This document shows positions 15,155-23,058 of a DNA stretch of 40,980 nucleotides, one piece after another. This DNA comes from a virus. The stretch lies in IMG/VR virus record IMGVR_UViG_3300031718_000022, positions 1-40,980 of that record; one strand, 5' to 3'. Position 1 is the stretch's first letter. Each line of letters opens with the position of its first letter. Position numbers and translations under genes: made by a program. The notes beneath the pieces were generated by a model. The model was given only the letters and a program-made list of their open reading frames with translations, was not told where the DNA came from and ran no database searches.

Positions 15155-15880
15155 TTAGCGCTGCTGCTGCTGCAGAACCGCGCTGATCTGGGCTGCCGTG
15201 GCGTTCACCTGTTCGGTGGTCATACCCGGCTTGATGTTCTCGAACTGGGGAGACTGGGCTCCGGCCTGGGTCCGGCCGCCGCGGGCGCCGGCGCCGCCGA
15301 CGTCTTTGGGGGCCAATAAATACGGCTTCAGGCGGAGACCCTCTTCGAGAAACTGATCGATGGGCGTTCCGTCCGATCCCACAAAGGCTCCGTCTTCGTT
15401 GCGCTTCACCTTCGAGCCAAAGATCTCGAAGGCATCCTCGGCCGCCGCATCATCCGCGAATTTGTATTTGTTCAACTTGGTGCGCACTGTGGCGTCCTGC
15501 TCTTTGCGGTCGGCGGCGACTTTCGTCGCGTCCGATTCCACCTTCATGGCCGTAAACTGGTCGGCCAGTTCCTTATTGCGGCGTTCCAGCGCACGTAACT
15601 GAGCGGCAAGGGCTGGATCTGCGGGGGGTTTAACCACGCCGGTGGCGGGGTCGACAACGGGCTCTTCGATAGTCGCGGCGGCCACGGGGGCGGGAGTGAG
15701 CTTCGCAAGATCCGCTTTGTAGGACTTCGTAAAGGCGGCCAGGCTGGTGGCCATGGCCTTGTTTACGCCGTCCAGGATTTGGGCTTGGAATGCAGCTTGA
15801 TCAAATGCTGGCGTTCCGCCGCCCCCTCCTGCGCCGTCAGAAGCGGCATCGAGCAAGAGGCCTGTATTGAATCGTAGCAC
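15155..15880 (-). CDS. Scaffold protein (internal capsid assembly)
   Basis: A 241-residue acidic, helical protein upstream of the coat gene. It has a Gly-rich N-terminus (GLLLDAASDGAGGGGG), a coiled-coil-like centre (QLRALERRNKELADQFTAMK) and a Gln/Gly-rich end finishing in QQQQ. Scaffolds have this build, and their C-terminus commonly binds coat protein. The start is chosen as GTG 15880 because AGGAG lies eight bases upstream. The frame extends further, but the extra residues look like non-coding translation. Confidence 0.7.
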   Translation of the reverse strand: MLRFNTGLLLDAASDGAGGGGGTPAFDQAAFQAQILDGVNKAMATSLAAFTKSYKADLAKLTPAPVAAATIEEPVVDPATGVVKPPADPALAAQLRALERRNKELADQFTAMKVESDATKVAADRKEQDATVRTKLNKYKFADDAAAEDAFEIFGSKVKRNEDGAFVGSDGTPIDQFLEEGLRLKPYLLAPKDVGGAGARGGRTQAGAQSPQFENIKPGMTTEQVNATAAQISAVLQQQQR

Positions 15881-16081
15881 TATGTGTTCTCCTCGTAGCA
15901 CGATTTTGGGCGTGCTCCTCCGCGAGAATGCGCGGACATTTAGTGTGTTTGGACCCGTGAATTGACGCCTCACGGAAGGCGTTACGGCAAGCTTTGAGAC
16001 TGATAGACTGGGCTTGTTACAAACTCCATCTGACAGGCGAAAGGCTTCCGGCACGAACTATGAGCGGAGGCCTTCTAAGCG

Positions 16082-16255
16082 ATGCCCGGCGAAGGAAACA
16101 CCCCCAAGTGCGATGTTTGCGGTCAGAATCCCACGAGCCGGACCGTTCTAGTCTGGGTGGCCAAACTGGGGCCGCTTCCCGTCAACGTCTGCGATACCTG
16201 CTCGCGAAAGCTCACCCATCCCCATGAGTTACTCCCGGACGTGATGCCGGTTTAA
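16082..16255 (+). CDS. 57-residue zinc-ribbon protein
   Basis: ATG 16082 to TAA 16255 encodes a protein with two Cys pairs: KCDVCGQN (residues 9-16) and VCDTCSRK (residues 36-43), spaced as in a zinc ribbon, with a helix-poor segment between. GGAGG lies 11 bases upstream. It is on the plus strand between the leftward portal and scaffold genes, together with the next gene. Zinc ribbons of this size often contact nucleic acid or protein partners; the target is unknown. Confidence 0.6.
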   Translation: MPGEGNTPKCDVCGQNPTSRTVLVWVAKLGPLPVNVCDTCSRKLTHPHELLPDVMPV

Positions 16256-16281
16256 ACTGAAGCAAAGATTGAGGAGGCTCA

Positions 16282-16479
16282 ATGGCAGCAGTAGTTACTG
16301 GCTCGAAAACGGTGACCCAGGATGTTTCGCCCACCATGCCGGCGGCGACGCTCACCACGCTCTGCGCAACGGCGCTGGAGAATATGACCGTGGCGCAATT
16401 TGACAGTATCCACGGAGCGCTGAAACGGCTCAGCGGGGGTGGGGCGCCGGGAACGCTGATCGGAACGCTATTGGTTTAA
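16282..16479 (+). CDS. Small hypothetical protein between portal and scaffold
   Basis: A 65-residue protein preceded by GAGGAGG eight bases before ATG 16282. It is Thr/Ala-rich with a helix (TALENMTVAQFDSIHGALKR) and a Gly-rich end. It ends tail to tail with the portal gene, the stop codons overlapping by four bases. Unknown function; probably co-transcribed with the zinc-ribbon gene at 16082. Confidence 0.6.
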   Translation: MAAVVTGSKTVTQDVSPTMPAATLTTLCATALENMTVAQFDSIHGALKRLSGGGAPGTLIGTLLV

Positions 16480-18041
16480 GCGGCGGTTTTGTCAGCGCCT
16501 TGGAACGATGAGCTGAATTTGTCGATCTGCTGGGCCTGCTGCGCCTCGAGGAGCGCCTGCGCGGCCGCTTCCGGAGTCGGGTTTACATCGATCTCCTCAA
16601 AGATCTTAGTCAGCAGCTCCTTATTCGCGTCCGGCAGCCGCTTCTGCGCGAAATCCTTGTCGCGCTCATGGCGGTAGGTGTCGGAGTTGATATCGATCGC
16701 CATCGCCTGCATGTCGAGCTGAATATCCTGGGCGTCGGCGCGGTCCTCGAAGTCGAACCCTCGCACGTCCGGCACAATATCGTCCATGCCGCGGACAGCC
16801 AGCATGTCCGAGTAAACGAGTTGCATGGCGGGGCGGATGATATCGCCGAAGCCGGCCAGCGTGTCGCGGGAGGGCGTCTTATCCTGCTGCTTCGAAGCGC
16901 CCGATTGCGCCGTGGGCGTGCTCTTGTTGCTGCGCGCCTGGTCCATCAAATAGCAGGTCTTGTAGATGCGCTCTTCGAGGCTTTGGAGCCGCCTGTCGAT
17001 CGCCTCATAGGCTTTGCCTTCGGGCTCCAGGTATTCAGCCGTGGTGCCCTCGGGGAGGTGCAAATAGGTCACTTCGGACATCACGACCGAATCATCAAAG
17101 TTGCCACTAATCACGAGTTGGGCGAACGCCGATTGGAATAGGCCGAAATCGTAGCCGTTATCGAGCCTGAGGTGGTTCAGGAGCAGAAGGAACACGCGGT
17201 TCGCCAGCCACAATCCCTCCGGCGCCTCGACCTTGCGGACCGGAATCTGCTTCAGGTCGCTCATGGCGTGCTTACGCGGGTAGCCCTGGACCAACTCGGC
17301 GCGCTGCTCTTCGCCGGCCTTTTCATCCTTCCGCACCGCCTGATAGCAGGCCACCTGCTCCCGGTCGAAGTAGTACCAGGAGTCGACTGTCACGCACGGT
17401 TTAAACGGCTCGCGGTCTTCATTCGCCACCGCGATAATGACCCACTCCAGGTTGCCGTACCGGTCGGTTTCCCAGTTGATGACCTGGCTGGGCGTGTAGA
17501 GCACCAGATAAGGATCGAGCTTCCCCGTCTTCTGCTGCTCGGCCAGCGACGCCGGCGCCGGCTCGTCCGCGTCCGGAGCCGGAAGGTCGATCAGAACGTA
17601 GGCGGCCCGGTTCAACATCAGCGAGTCGAAAGCCTTGCGCCAGAAATCGACAAAGGCCGTTCCGGCGCGATCGCAGTCCTTTTCGATGGCGTTACAGAAT
17701 GCCTCGGCCTCCGCTGGAATTTTGGCCGCACCGTCGCCGTCGACCCCTTTGCGGGTCTTCACGATTTGCGCCGGCACCTTATAGAGCGCGGAGCCATACC
17801 AGCCGATTACATTCGAAAGCAGGTTGGTGTAGGTGAAGCCCTGTTGGCGGGTGCGGAAGACCTCGGATGCTTCCTTCGGCTTCTGGAGCAGATAGTAGCC
17901 GCTCTTGATCACCTTGTCCCGCAGAACGCTGCCGCCTTGGTACAGGTCGGCTACGGTGCGGTAGGTCTCGGCATATTGGTTATAGTCCGAGGCTGTTTCC
18001 TTCAGGCTTTTGATCGGGATGGTGGGGGGAAACGTCGTCAT
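16476..18041 (-). CDS. Portal protein
   Basis: A 521-residue protein directly downstream of the large terminase and one small gene. The N-terminal region RTVADLYQGGSVLRDKVI, the segment VFRTRQQGFTYTNLLSNVIGW, a crown-like helical region (LRLDNGYDFGLFQSAFAQ) and a long C-terminal helix rich in Asp, Gln and Ala match portal proteins of the DUF4055/SPP1-like type. The portal forms the dodecameric vertex through which DNA is packaged. The start at ATG 18041 immediately follows a TAA stop. Confidence 0.8.
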   Translation of the reverse strand: MTTFPPTIPIKSLKETASDYNQYAETYRTVADLYQGGSVLRDKVIKSGYYLLQKPKEASEVFRTRQQGFTYTNLLSNVIGWYGSALYKVPAQIVKTRKGVDGDGAAKIPAEAEAFCNAIEKDCDRAGTAFVDFWRKAFDSLMLNRAAYVLIDLPAPDADEPAPASLAEQQKTGKLDPYLVLYTPSQVINWETDRYGNLEWVIIAVANEDREPFKPCVTVDSWYYFDREQVACYQAVRKDEKAGEEQRAELVQGYPRKHAMSDLKQIPVRKVEAPEGLWLANRVFLLLLNHLRLDNGYDFGLFQSAFAQLVISGNFDDSVVMSEVTYLHLPEGTTAEYLEPEGKAYEAIDRRLQSLEERIYKTCYLMDQARSNKSTPTAQSGASKQQDKTPSRDTLAGFGDIIRPAMQLVYSDMLAVRGMDDIVPDVRGFDFEDRADAQDIQLDMQAMAIDINSDTYRHERDKDFAQKRLPDANKELLTKIFEEIDVNPTPEAAAQALLEAQQAQQIDKFSSSFQGADKTAA

Positions 18042-18365
18042 TTAAACCTTTAGATAGGAGACCAGGACCTTCTCGCCGCTGGTTCCGTGCGCCCAGAAAT
18101 CGGTGGGATCCACGCGGTTGCCGTCGGTCGACGGCTGATACGAGAACCGGTCTACTGGCAGCGTCGCCGCGGGAGGCTGCGCGAGCTGAGTCATCACGCC
18201 AGCGCCGCTCGCATCGTTGGTTACCTGGGACGTGCCGATGTAACAGGCATGCGTGTTGCTCCGCAACGGCTCGACCAAAACCGTGTGTACCGTGGGGATA
18301 TCATTCGGTGCTGGGAACTGCACCGCGCTCGCGCCGAAGGTCAGGATTCTGGTGGTCATGCCCAT
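18042..18365 (-). CDS. Hypothetical protein upstream of portal
   Basis: A 107-residue, beta-rich protein (TVHTVLVEPLRSNTHACYIG) without motif. It sits between the large terminase and portal genes and its stop touches the portal start, so it belongs to the head operon. The pattern of short strands with an N...YIG element resembles small capsid-associated proteins. Two starts are possible (18365 or 18359), neither with a clear ribosome binding site. Confidence 0.55.
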   Translation of the reverse strand: MGMTTRILTFGASAVQFPAPNDIPTVHTVLVEPLRSNTHACYIGTSQVTNDASGAGVMTQLAQPPAATLPVDRFSYQPSTDGNRVDPTDFWAHGTSGEKVLVSYLKV

Positions 18366-18425
18366 AATTTTATTGCTCCGTCTCTTCCATCATGCGCTAA
18401 AGTCAGAGGAAAGGAGAACAGCTTA

Positions 18426-18515
18426 ATGGCCAAGAAATCAGCGAAGCCAGCGGCGAAAGCAGCAAAACCCGCGGCCAAAGCGACCAAGAAAACCGCACCG
18501 AAGAAAGCGAAATAA
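18426..18515 (+). CDS. 29-residue Lys/Ala-repeat peptide (histone H1 tail-like)
   Basis: ATG 18426 to TAA 18515 encodes a peptide made almost only of Lys, Ala, Pro and Thr: MAKKSAKPAAKAAKPAAK and onward to its end. AGGAG lies nine bases upstream. KPAAK-type repeats are typical of histone H1-like and HU-extension tails that neutralise DNA. A role in compacting phage DNA or coating nucleic acid is possible. It is too short for homology to prove anything. Confidence 0.5.
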   Translation: MAKKSAKPAAKAAKPAAKATKKTAPKKAK

Positions 18516-18528
18516 CTGAGCGCCGCGT

Positions 18529-18702
18529 CTAACTGCGTCGGGGCGCGGCATCAGATTCTTCCTCTTCATCCTCTTCCAGTGGTACCGTAAATCCCACCAG
18601 CATCAGCGCGTCAACCAACGGCAGAGCTTTACGTATTGGCTCCCAGCGCGAGACGAATCCGGCCACTCGCCTGAGTGGGATTCCGTGAGAATCGAAGATC
18701 AT
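18529..18702 (-). CDS. Small acidic-tailed hypothetical protein
   Basis: A 57-residue protein if started at ATG 18702 (a TTG at 18738 is the alternative). It begins MIFDSHGIPLRRVAGFVSRW, has a hydrophobic centre and ends in an acidic tail (LEEDEEEESDAAPRRS). No clear ribosome binding site is seen. It overlaps only a few bases of the divergent gene at 18712 if the TTG start is used. Coding status is moderately likely from the composition. Confidence 0.4.
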   Translation of the reverse strand: MIFDSHGIPLRRVAGFVSRWEPIRKALPLVDALMLVGFTVPLEEDEEEESDAAPRRS

Positions 18703-18711
18703 AATGGAGCC

Positions 18712-18927
18712 ATGCGAAGTGAGCAGGAAATCCGGCAAGCGATCGCCGATCTGGATGAATGTTTGGGCAACATCATTGCAGGAACCGGAAGCGCCGAATT
18801 AAACCGATTCACTTCCGATGCACTGCGCTGGGCTCTCGGAGAAGAAGGCACGCTGGCAGGCCGGTTCCTCCCGCAATTGAGGACCGCCCTCAAACACAAG
18901 GGCGCTGGGATATTGGAACCTTCCTAA
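18712..18927 (+). CDS. Hypothetical helical protein
   Basis: A 71-residue protein starting MRSEQEIRQAIADLDECLGN at ATG 18712 (GTG 18685 in frame is an alternative with a better-spaced GAGTGGG). It is predicted fully helical, with the later segment DALRWALGEEGTLAGRF. Many small proteins begin with an E-x-E-I-R-x-A-I-x-D-L helix, but no function is known. It lies on the plus strand, isolated from the leftward head genes. Confidence 0.5.
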   Translation: MRSEQEIRQAIADLDECLGNIIAGTGSAELNRFTSDALRWALGEEGTLAGRFLPQLRTALKHKGAGILEPS

Positions 18928-18981
18928 AAAGACAGCTCAGCGGGAGGCGGTCGAGTATCATTGTCGTGAAGTGTTTTCTTT

Positions 18982-19011
18982 GCGCGGGAGGTAGCCTCAG
19001 GCCTTCCGCGC
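18982..19011 (+). other. 10-bp stem-loop
   Basis: GCGCGGGAGG (18982-18991) pairs completely with CCTTCCGCGC (19002-19011), counting one G-T pair, around a ten-base loop. It lies between the plus-strand genes at 18712 and 19036. No good T-run follows on either strand, so it may be a leader element or a weak terminator of the 18712 gene. Confidence 0.45.
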
Positions 19012-19035
19012 GATTTCTGAGAGGGTCATCGCCGA

Positions 19036-19296
19036 ATGATCGAGAGTTCACGCCAGCTCGCGCAGAGGATCCTAGAAGAGCAGGGCTACCTGATAATCTG
19101 CCAGAAAGCAGAGAATCCGCCCCCTCCCTCCGTAATCGATTCCATTCGTGGGGACTGGCGCGGCGAACGTGTCCCCGGGCCTATGCTCGTACTCGGCGAA
19201 GCGACTCGCCAGGAATGGGAAGCGCAGGAGCTACGGTACGGCGGCCCCTGGGCCAGACATCTCGACCTTCGCTTCTATAAAGTGATCGCCGAGTAG
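19036..19296 (+). CDS. Hypothetical protein next to terminase
   Basis: An 86-residue protein: helix MIESSRQLAQRILEEQGYLI, then a Pro-rich loop and EATRQEWEAQELRYGGPWAR. GAGGG lies 11 bases upstream of ATG 19036. It is transcribed toward the large terminase gene and stops just before it (19298). The composition is protein-like, but no family is recognised. Confidence 0.55.
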   Translation: MIESSRQLAQRILEEQGYLIICQKAENPPPPSVIDSIRGDWRGERVPGPMLVLGEATRQEWEAQELRYGGPWARHLDLRFYKVIAE

Positions 19297-19297
19297 C

Positions 19298-20605
19298 CTA
19301 CACGATCAAGGCTGATCGCGGCCCGCCCATCTGCTTCAACCCATATTCCGCTTCCACCAGGTACCCGAGAGCATCCGAAACGTGCGTCAACTCCGCGTTG
19401 CTCTTATCGATATCGCCAGTCATGTTGCCGTTGGAATCGGCTTTCCATGCCACCTGCTCCAGATCCTTGGTGAGGCGCTTGCACCGCGGATCCACCAGCA
19501 TGCCGATCTGTCCCGACGCGTTCTTCAGCTTGGCGTTCACCGCGTTGATGCGATCGCGCACAGCGGGATTCGCCGGCGGGACGTGGTAGCTCACCTGGTA
19601 CTCCGGGGCGCGGCGGAAGAATTCGCGGATAATTTGATAGTCGCTCTTGCCCGCGGTCGATCGGGCGCCGCCGGCAGCATCGCCATAGAGTTTCACTGAG
19701 ATTTGCCCTTGCCGTGCAATCCACGGCGCCGTTCTGCGCTGGAATTCCTCGCAGGCTTCCTGGGTGTTCGAATTGGGCAAAACGATTTCGTCGAGAACGT
19801 GCACGATCGAGGAGCGCCTTCCCATCATGGCCATTTCGCGCGTGGTCGTATCTTCGGTCTGGCAGATTACCGAGGCCATTGGATTGACGTTGAAGTCGAG
19901 GCTCCAGCAGAGCTGCAGGCGCGAGAGGTAATTGGTCGGCTTCAGATTATCAGCCCGGGTGAAGGCGAAATAGGCGCGGCCGGCAAAGTTCTCAAAGCTG
20001 CCCAGGTATTCCTGCCTGAACGTCTTCTCGTCCAGGTCCTGGCGCGCCATTTCGAGTTCTTCTGCCGTCACGCGGCCGCCGTCAAGCGTGGTGTATTGGA
20101 ATCCCGCCCAGCCTGGAGCGAGCTGGGCACTTTGGTGAAGCTCGTAAAAGTGATTCATCCCTTTCGGGGTGCCGATGAACAGGGCGCTTCCCACGCGGTC
20201 GGACAGCATCGGGCGGATGATCTCAGTCCAGACCACGGGCTTCATGTCGGCGTATTCGTCGAGGACCGCGAAGTCGAGTCCGGGCCCGCGCAGCGCGTCG
20301 TAGTTCTCGGCACCGCGGAGCGCGATCGCGCCGCCGCCCACCAACTGAATCGAGAGGTCGGTTTCGTTCGGCTTCTCTGCCAGATAGGGCTTTGCCGTGG
20401 CTTTCAGCTCTTTCCAGGCAATCTGTTTGGCCTGCCGGTAAGTAGGCGCCAGATACCACGCGAGGGCTTTTGGCTTGCCCCAGACCTTCTGCAGGAGTTC
20501 CGGGATTGACAGGTATGTCTTGCCGAAACGCCTGCCCGCCACCAGCACGCGGAAACGCGCGGGGGACAGAAAGACAGTGCTCTGCGGGTGGGTGAGGGTA
20601 ATCAT
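19298..20605 (-). CDS. terL: Terminase large subunit
   Basis: A 435-residue packaging motor. The N-terminal ATPase has Walker A GRRFGKT (residues 24-30), Walker B AVLDE (113-117) and the coupling motif FIGTPKG. The C-terminal RNase H-fold nuclease shows SLDFNVNP, LYGDAAG and the late HVSDALGYL, which supply acidic metal ligands. It cuts concatemers and pumps DNA into the prohead through the portal. It follows the small subunit by about 50 bases and precedes the portal, the standard order. Length is normal for the family. Confidence 0.92.
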   Translation of the reverse strand: MITLTHPQSTVFLSPARFRVLVAGRRFGKTYLSIPELLQKVWGKPKALAWYLAPTYRQAKQIAWKELKATAKPYLAEKPNETDLSIQLVGGGAIALRGAENYDALRGPGLDFAVLDEYADMKPVVWTEIIRPMLSDRVGSALFIGTPKGMNHFYELHQSAQLAPGWAGFQYTTLDGGRVTAEELEMARQDLDEKTFRQEYLGSFENFAGRAYFAFTRADNLKPTNYLSRLQLCWSLDFNVNPMASVICQTEDTTTREMAMMGRRSSIVHVLDEIVLPNSNTQEACEEFQRRTAPWIARQGQISVKLYGDAAGGARSTAGKSDYQIIREFFRRAPEYQVSYHVPPANPAVRDRINAVNAKLKNASGQIGMLVDPRCKRLTKDLEQVAWKADSNGNMTGDIDKSNAELTHVSDALGYLVEAEYGLKQMGGPRSALIV

Positions 20606-20654
20606 GACAATGGCGCGGGAAACTTTACGGGGCAGCAGGAAGTTTACGGCCGTA

Positions 20655-21110
20655 TCAAGCTTTACTTGAGGTATCGCCGGTCGTCTGGATGATCAGCGGC
20701 GGCACTTCCGCCGGCGCGGCGTTCTTCTCTTCGCGCTCCTTGTAATCCGGGTGCCGGTTCTTCAGGACGAACTGTAGAAGCTGGTTATCGATCTTGCGGA
20801 CCGTGAGGGGGTGCGCGAAGTCCGTCTCGTATTCGCCAGTTTCCGGGTTGTATGTGTTCGCGTAAGAGAATCTGCCCTGATAAATGACCGGTTCTTCCCA
20901 GCCGATCTGCGCGCGTTCTACCGCGACGTCGCTCAATGCGTCGCAGCCGATTGCAAAGCAGGCATCGAAGGCAGCGCGGTATTCGAGTGAGGTCTTGAGC
21001 TTGGCGTAGTGCGAACAGGGGTTTATCTTTGCAGCTCTCGCGGCTCTGGTTACGTTTGGCATTACACGAATAGCTGCGAGGAAAGCTTTGATCTTGGGTC
21101 CGAAAGGCAT
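20655..21110 (-). CDS. terS: Terminase small subunit
   Basis: A 151-residue protein directly upstream of the large terminase. The N-terminal part has a helix-turn-helix-like pattern for DNA recognition (KAFLAAIRVMPNVTRAARAA, then KINPCSHYAKLKTSLEYR). The centre includes ERAQIGWEEPVIYQG and the end is disordered. A small subunit selects phage DNA and stimulates the motor. Identification rests on both pattern and order. No clear ribosome binding site precedes ATG 21110. Confidence 0.75.
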   Translation of the reverse strand: MPFGPKIKAFLAAIRVMPNVTRAARAAKINPCSHYAKLKTSLEYRAAFDACFAIGCDALSDVAVERAQIGWEEPVIYQGRFSYANTYNPETGEYETDFAHPLTVRKIDNQLLQFVLKNRHPDYKEREEKNAAPAEVPPLIIQTTGDTSSKA

Positions 21111-21189
21111 ATGGGGGCTGGAGCCTGGGCACTGTCGGGGCTCGGAGCGGGCTCACCGGGAAATGCATCGCGGAAACTAGAATCGAAGG

Positions 21190-21393
21190 ATGAAGACTCT
21201 GATTCTGATGATGCCGTTCGTAAACACCGTGGTGATGGCGGCGGTGCTGGTGCTGCAGATCACCATCTTCCTCGGCAACCGGAAAATCCTGAAGCTACTC
21301 GCGGAGTGGCGTGACTCTCAGACCAGAATCAATGAACTGGATGCCGAGCGTTTGGACTACCTGGAGGAGATCGTTTTCGATGGCCAGCATTAG
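21190..21393 (+). CDS. Small single-span membrane protein
   Basis: A 67-residue protein with one strong hydrophobic segment at residues 4-28 (ILMMPFVNTVVMAAVLVLQI) followed by a charged helical tail (LLAEWRDSQTRINELDAERL). It diverges from the small terminase and converges on the methyltransferase. The layout is compatible with a holin- or spanin-like protein or a superinfection factor, none of which can be shown. The ribosome binding site is weak. Confidence 0.55.
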   Translation: MKTLILMMPFVNTVVMAAVLVLQITIFLGNRKILKLLAEWRDSQTRINELDAERLDYLEEIVFDGQH

Positions 21394-21504
21394 CAGGCGG
21401 GCGGGATCGGACCGATATCCTACGGTTACTCTCTCGTCGTCATCTCCCGCCTTACCGTGAAATCCCCCTGTACTCAGGGTTCGCCCGCGCTGAAGGATAC
21501 CACT

Positions 21505-22195
21505 CTATGCGGCTTTAGCCAGGCGCTTCGGTTCCTTTACCGCCTCCTCGAGGCGGTTGGCAGCGATTTCGCAATAGCGCTCCTCGAGCTCGATGCCGAT
21601 GGCATGGCGCTTCAGGTTTCGCGACGCCACCAGCGTTGTCCCGCTGCCCATGAAGGGATCCAGGATACTCGAGCATTCCTTGGGGGCCTGCTCAATCGCC
21701 CAGAGCATCACGCCGAGAGGCTTTTGCGTCGGGTGGAATCGCGGCTCTCTGACCTGCTGCAGGAATCCGTTCCACTTCCAGCGGATCACGCGCACCGACC
21801 GGTTGAAGTTCGTCCAGGCCAGTTCCGCGTCGGCATAGCATGTGTTACCGCGGAGCTTATCCCAAACCAGAAAGCACCTCGCCGTCCCAAGATCGAAATA
21901 GTTGCCCCCGAAAATAATCTGATGCGGGCAGCGGCTCCGGGCGAGCTCGAGGAGATCGCGGTCAACCGGTTTGTCATCCCAGGCTGAATCGCCGTAGTCG
22001 CGCTTTGGGACGGCTTTCCCAGCGCAAAGGCCGGTCATGTGACGCACCACGCCCGCACCGCCGAAGCTCCGGCGCGCCGCGCCCAGGCCGTAAGGCGGGT
22101 CGGTACATAAGAAGGTCGGCTTTGACTCTCGGCAGAATCTCAAGCGCGTTTCCGTTGTAGATGGTGATGCCGTTCTTTCGGTAGTAAGGTTTCAT
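21505..22195 (-). CDS. DNA methyltransferase (DPPY type), apparent frameshift
   Basis: Two frames together form one methyltransferase. The N-terminal 29 residues (MKPYYRKNGITIYNGNALEI and onward) start at ATG 22195. The rest follows in another frame from about 22107: motif IV CTDPPYGLG, then FGGNYFDLG, HPTQKPLGVM, motif I DPFMGSGTT and IGIELEERYCEIA. Catalytic motif before the SAM-binding motif indicates the beta class, acting on N6-adenine or N4-cytosine. Removing a single A at 22108 restores one frame of about 229 residues reading DLLCTDPPYG. A TTG at 22143 could start the second frame alone, but would omit the NGNALE element. So it is an inactive copy, a recoded gene or a sequence error. 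Confidence 0.75.
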
Positions 22196-22421
22196 CGTGA
22201 GAGTTCTTCGCGCGCGCGTAGGGTCTCTACTTCCGTTGGGCGCGCCGGGCGGTAAAACGACGGTCGGATTATAGGCAATCCGTTGTAAGTCCTTTGTTTT
22301 CCGGTGGCGCGCGCGGTGCGCCGTGCAGGAAGTTTCAACTTACGGCAGGCAGAAATCGGCGAACGTCATCATTTGCTTGCAACGCCGGCCGGACCGGATG
22401 GCCAAACGGCTTTCTGCACAC

Positions 22422-23045
22422 CTAAACCGAGAGCGCCAGGCGAATCGTAGATTGAGGAACGCCGAGTTCTTTTTCGATTGCGCGCCAGCTCATTCCCCGG
22501 GCCCGGAGTTCCTTGGCGATATCTCGCCGGAAGACCTTCTTCGGCCGGTGGCTCGGAAGATTCTTGCCGCTCCGGCTGTTTCGCACCGTGCCGACGTCGC
22601 CGCGGTCGAACGCCTTGTTGTATTCCGCCTTGCCCGACATCGTCCGCTCTTTGATGATTTCCCGCTCCAGTTCCGCGAAGGCGCCGAGGATCTGAACGAA
22701 GAATTTGCCCATCGGCGAGCGGTTGTCCGTGTCGATTCCCTGCGAGGGGCAGAGGAAGCGGACTCCGGAGGCGTCCAGGGTTTCGATGTTCTCACAAATG
22801 TGTTTCAGGCTTCGGCCGAACCGGTCCAGCTTCCAGACGAGCAGCACGTCGAACCGGCGGAGCCGCGCATCGGCCAGGAGCTTCGCCAGCACTGGACGTT
22901 TGCTTAAGGCTTTGCCGCTGGCAGTCTCGACGTATTCCGCCGGTGGTTCCCATCCCATGCGCTGCGCGTAGGCGCGAAGTTCCGTCAACTGCATCGCGCA
23001 GTTCTGGTCAGCAGTTGAAACCCGGGCGTAGATCGCAGTCTTCAT
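22422..23045 (-). CDS. Serine recombinase (resolvase/invertase family)
   Basis: A 207-residue small serine recombinase. The N-terminal catalytic domain has YARVSTADQN with nucleophile Ser10, the conserved VWKLDRFGRS, then GVRFLCPSQGIDTD and the long E helix around AELEREIIKERT. The C-terminal region is a Hin-like helix-turn-helix (DIAKELRARGMSWRAIEKEL). Length is typical of DNA invertases and resolvases. It could invert a segment (for example tail-fibre switching), resolve dimers or be a moron. No matching inverted site pair was identified. It is followed on its downstream side by 226 bases without a recognised gene, which carry only short imperfect repeats. Confidence 0.88.
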   Translation of the reverse strand: MKTAIYARVSTADQNCAMQLTELRAYAQRMGWEPPAEYVETASGKALSKRPVLAKLLADARLRRFDVLLVWKLDRFGRSLKHICENIETLDASGVRFLCPSQGIDTDNRSPMGKFFVQILGAFAELEREIIKERTMSGKAEYNKAFDRGDVGTVRNSRSGKNLPSHRPKKVFRRDIAKELRARGMSWRAIEKELGVPQSTIRLALSV

Positions 23046-23058
23046 TTGGAGGAAGATA

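Noticed and set aside
14201-15319. Plus-strand open frame of 372 residues opposite the coat gene
   Set aside because: It covers the confidently identified P22-like coat gene. Its composition is a mirror of that gene and it has no motif.
17172-18053. Plus-strand open frame of 293 residues opposite the portal gene
   Set aside because: Antisense shadow of a confidently identified portal gene.
21394-21504. GGCGGGA and TCCCGCC arms after the 21190 gene as a terminator
   Set aside because: The loop is about 40 bases and no T-run follows on either strand.
22196-22421. Imperfect inverted repeats around the serine recombinase gene as recombination sites
   Set aside because: Copies such as CCGTTGTAAGT and CCGTAAGTTG differ by insertions and have no matching spacing. 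No convincing invertible segment or res site was found.
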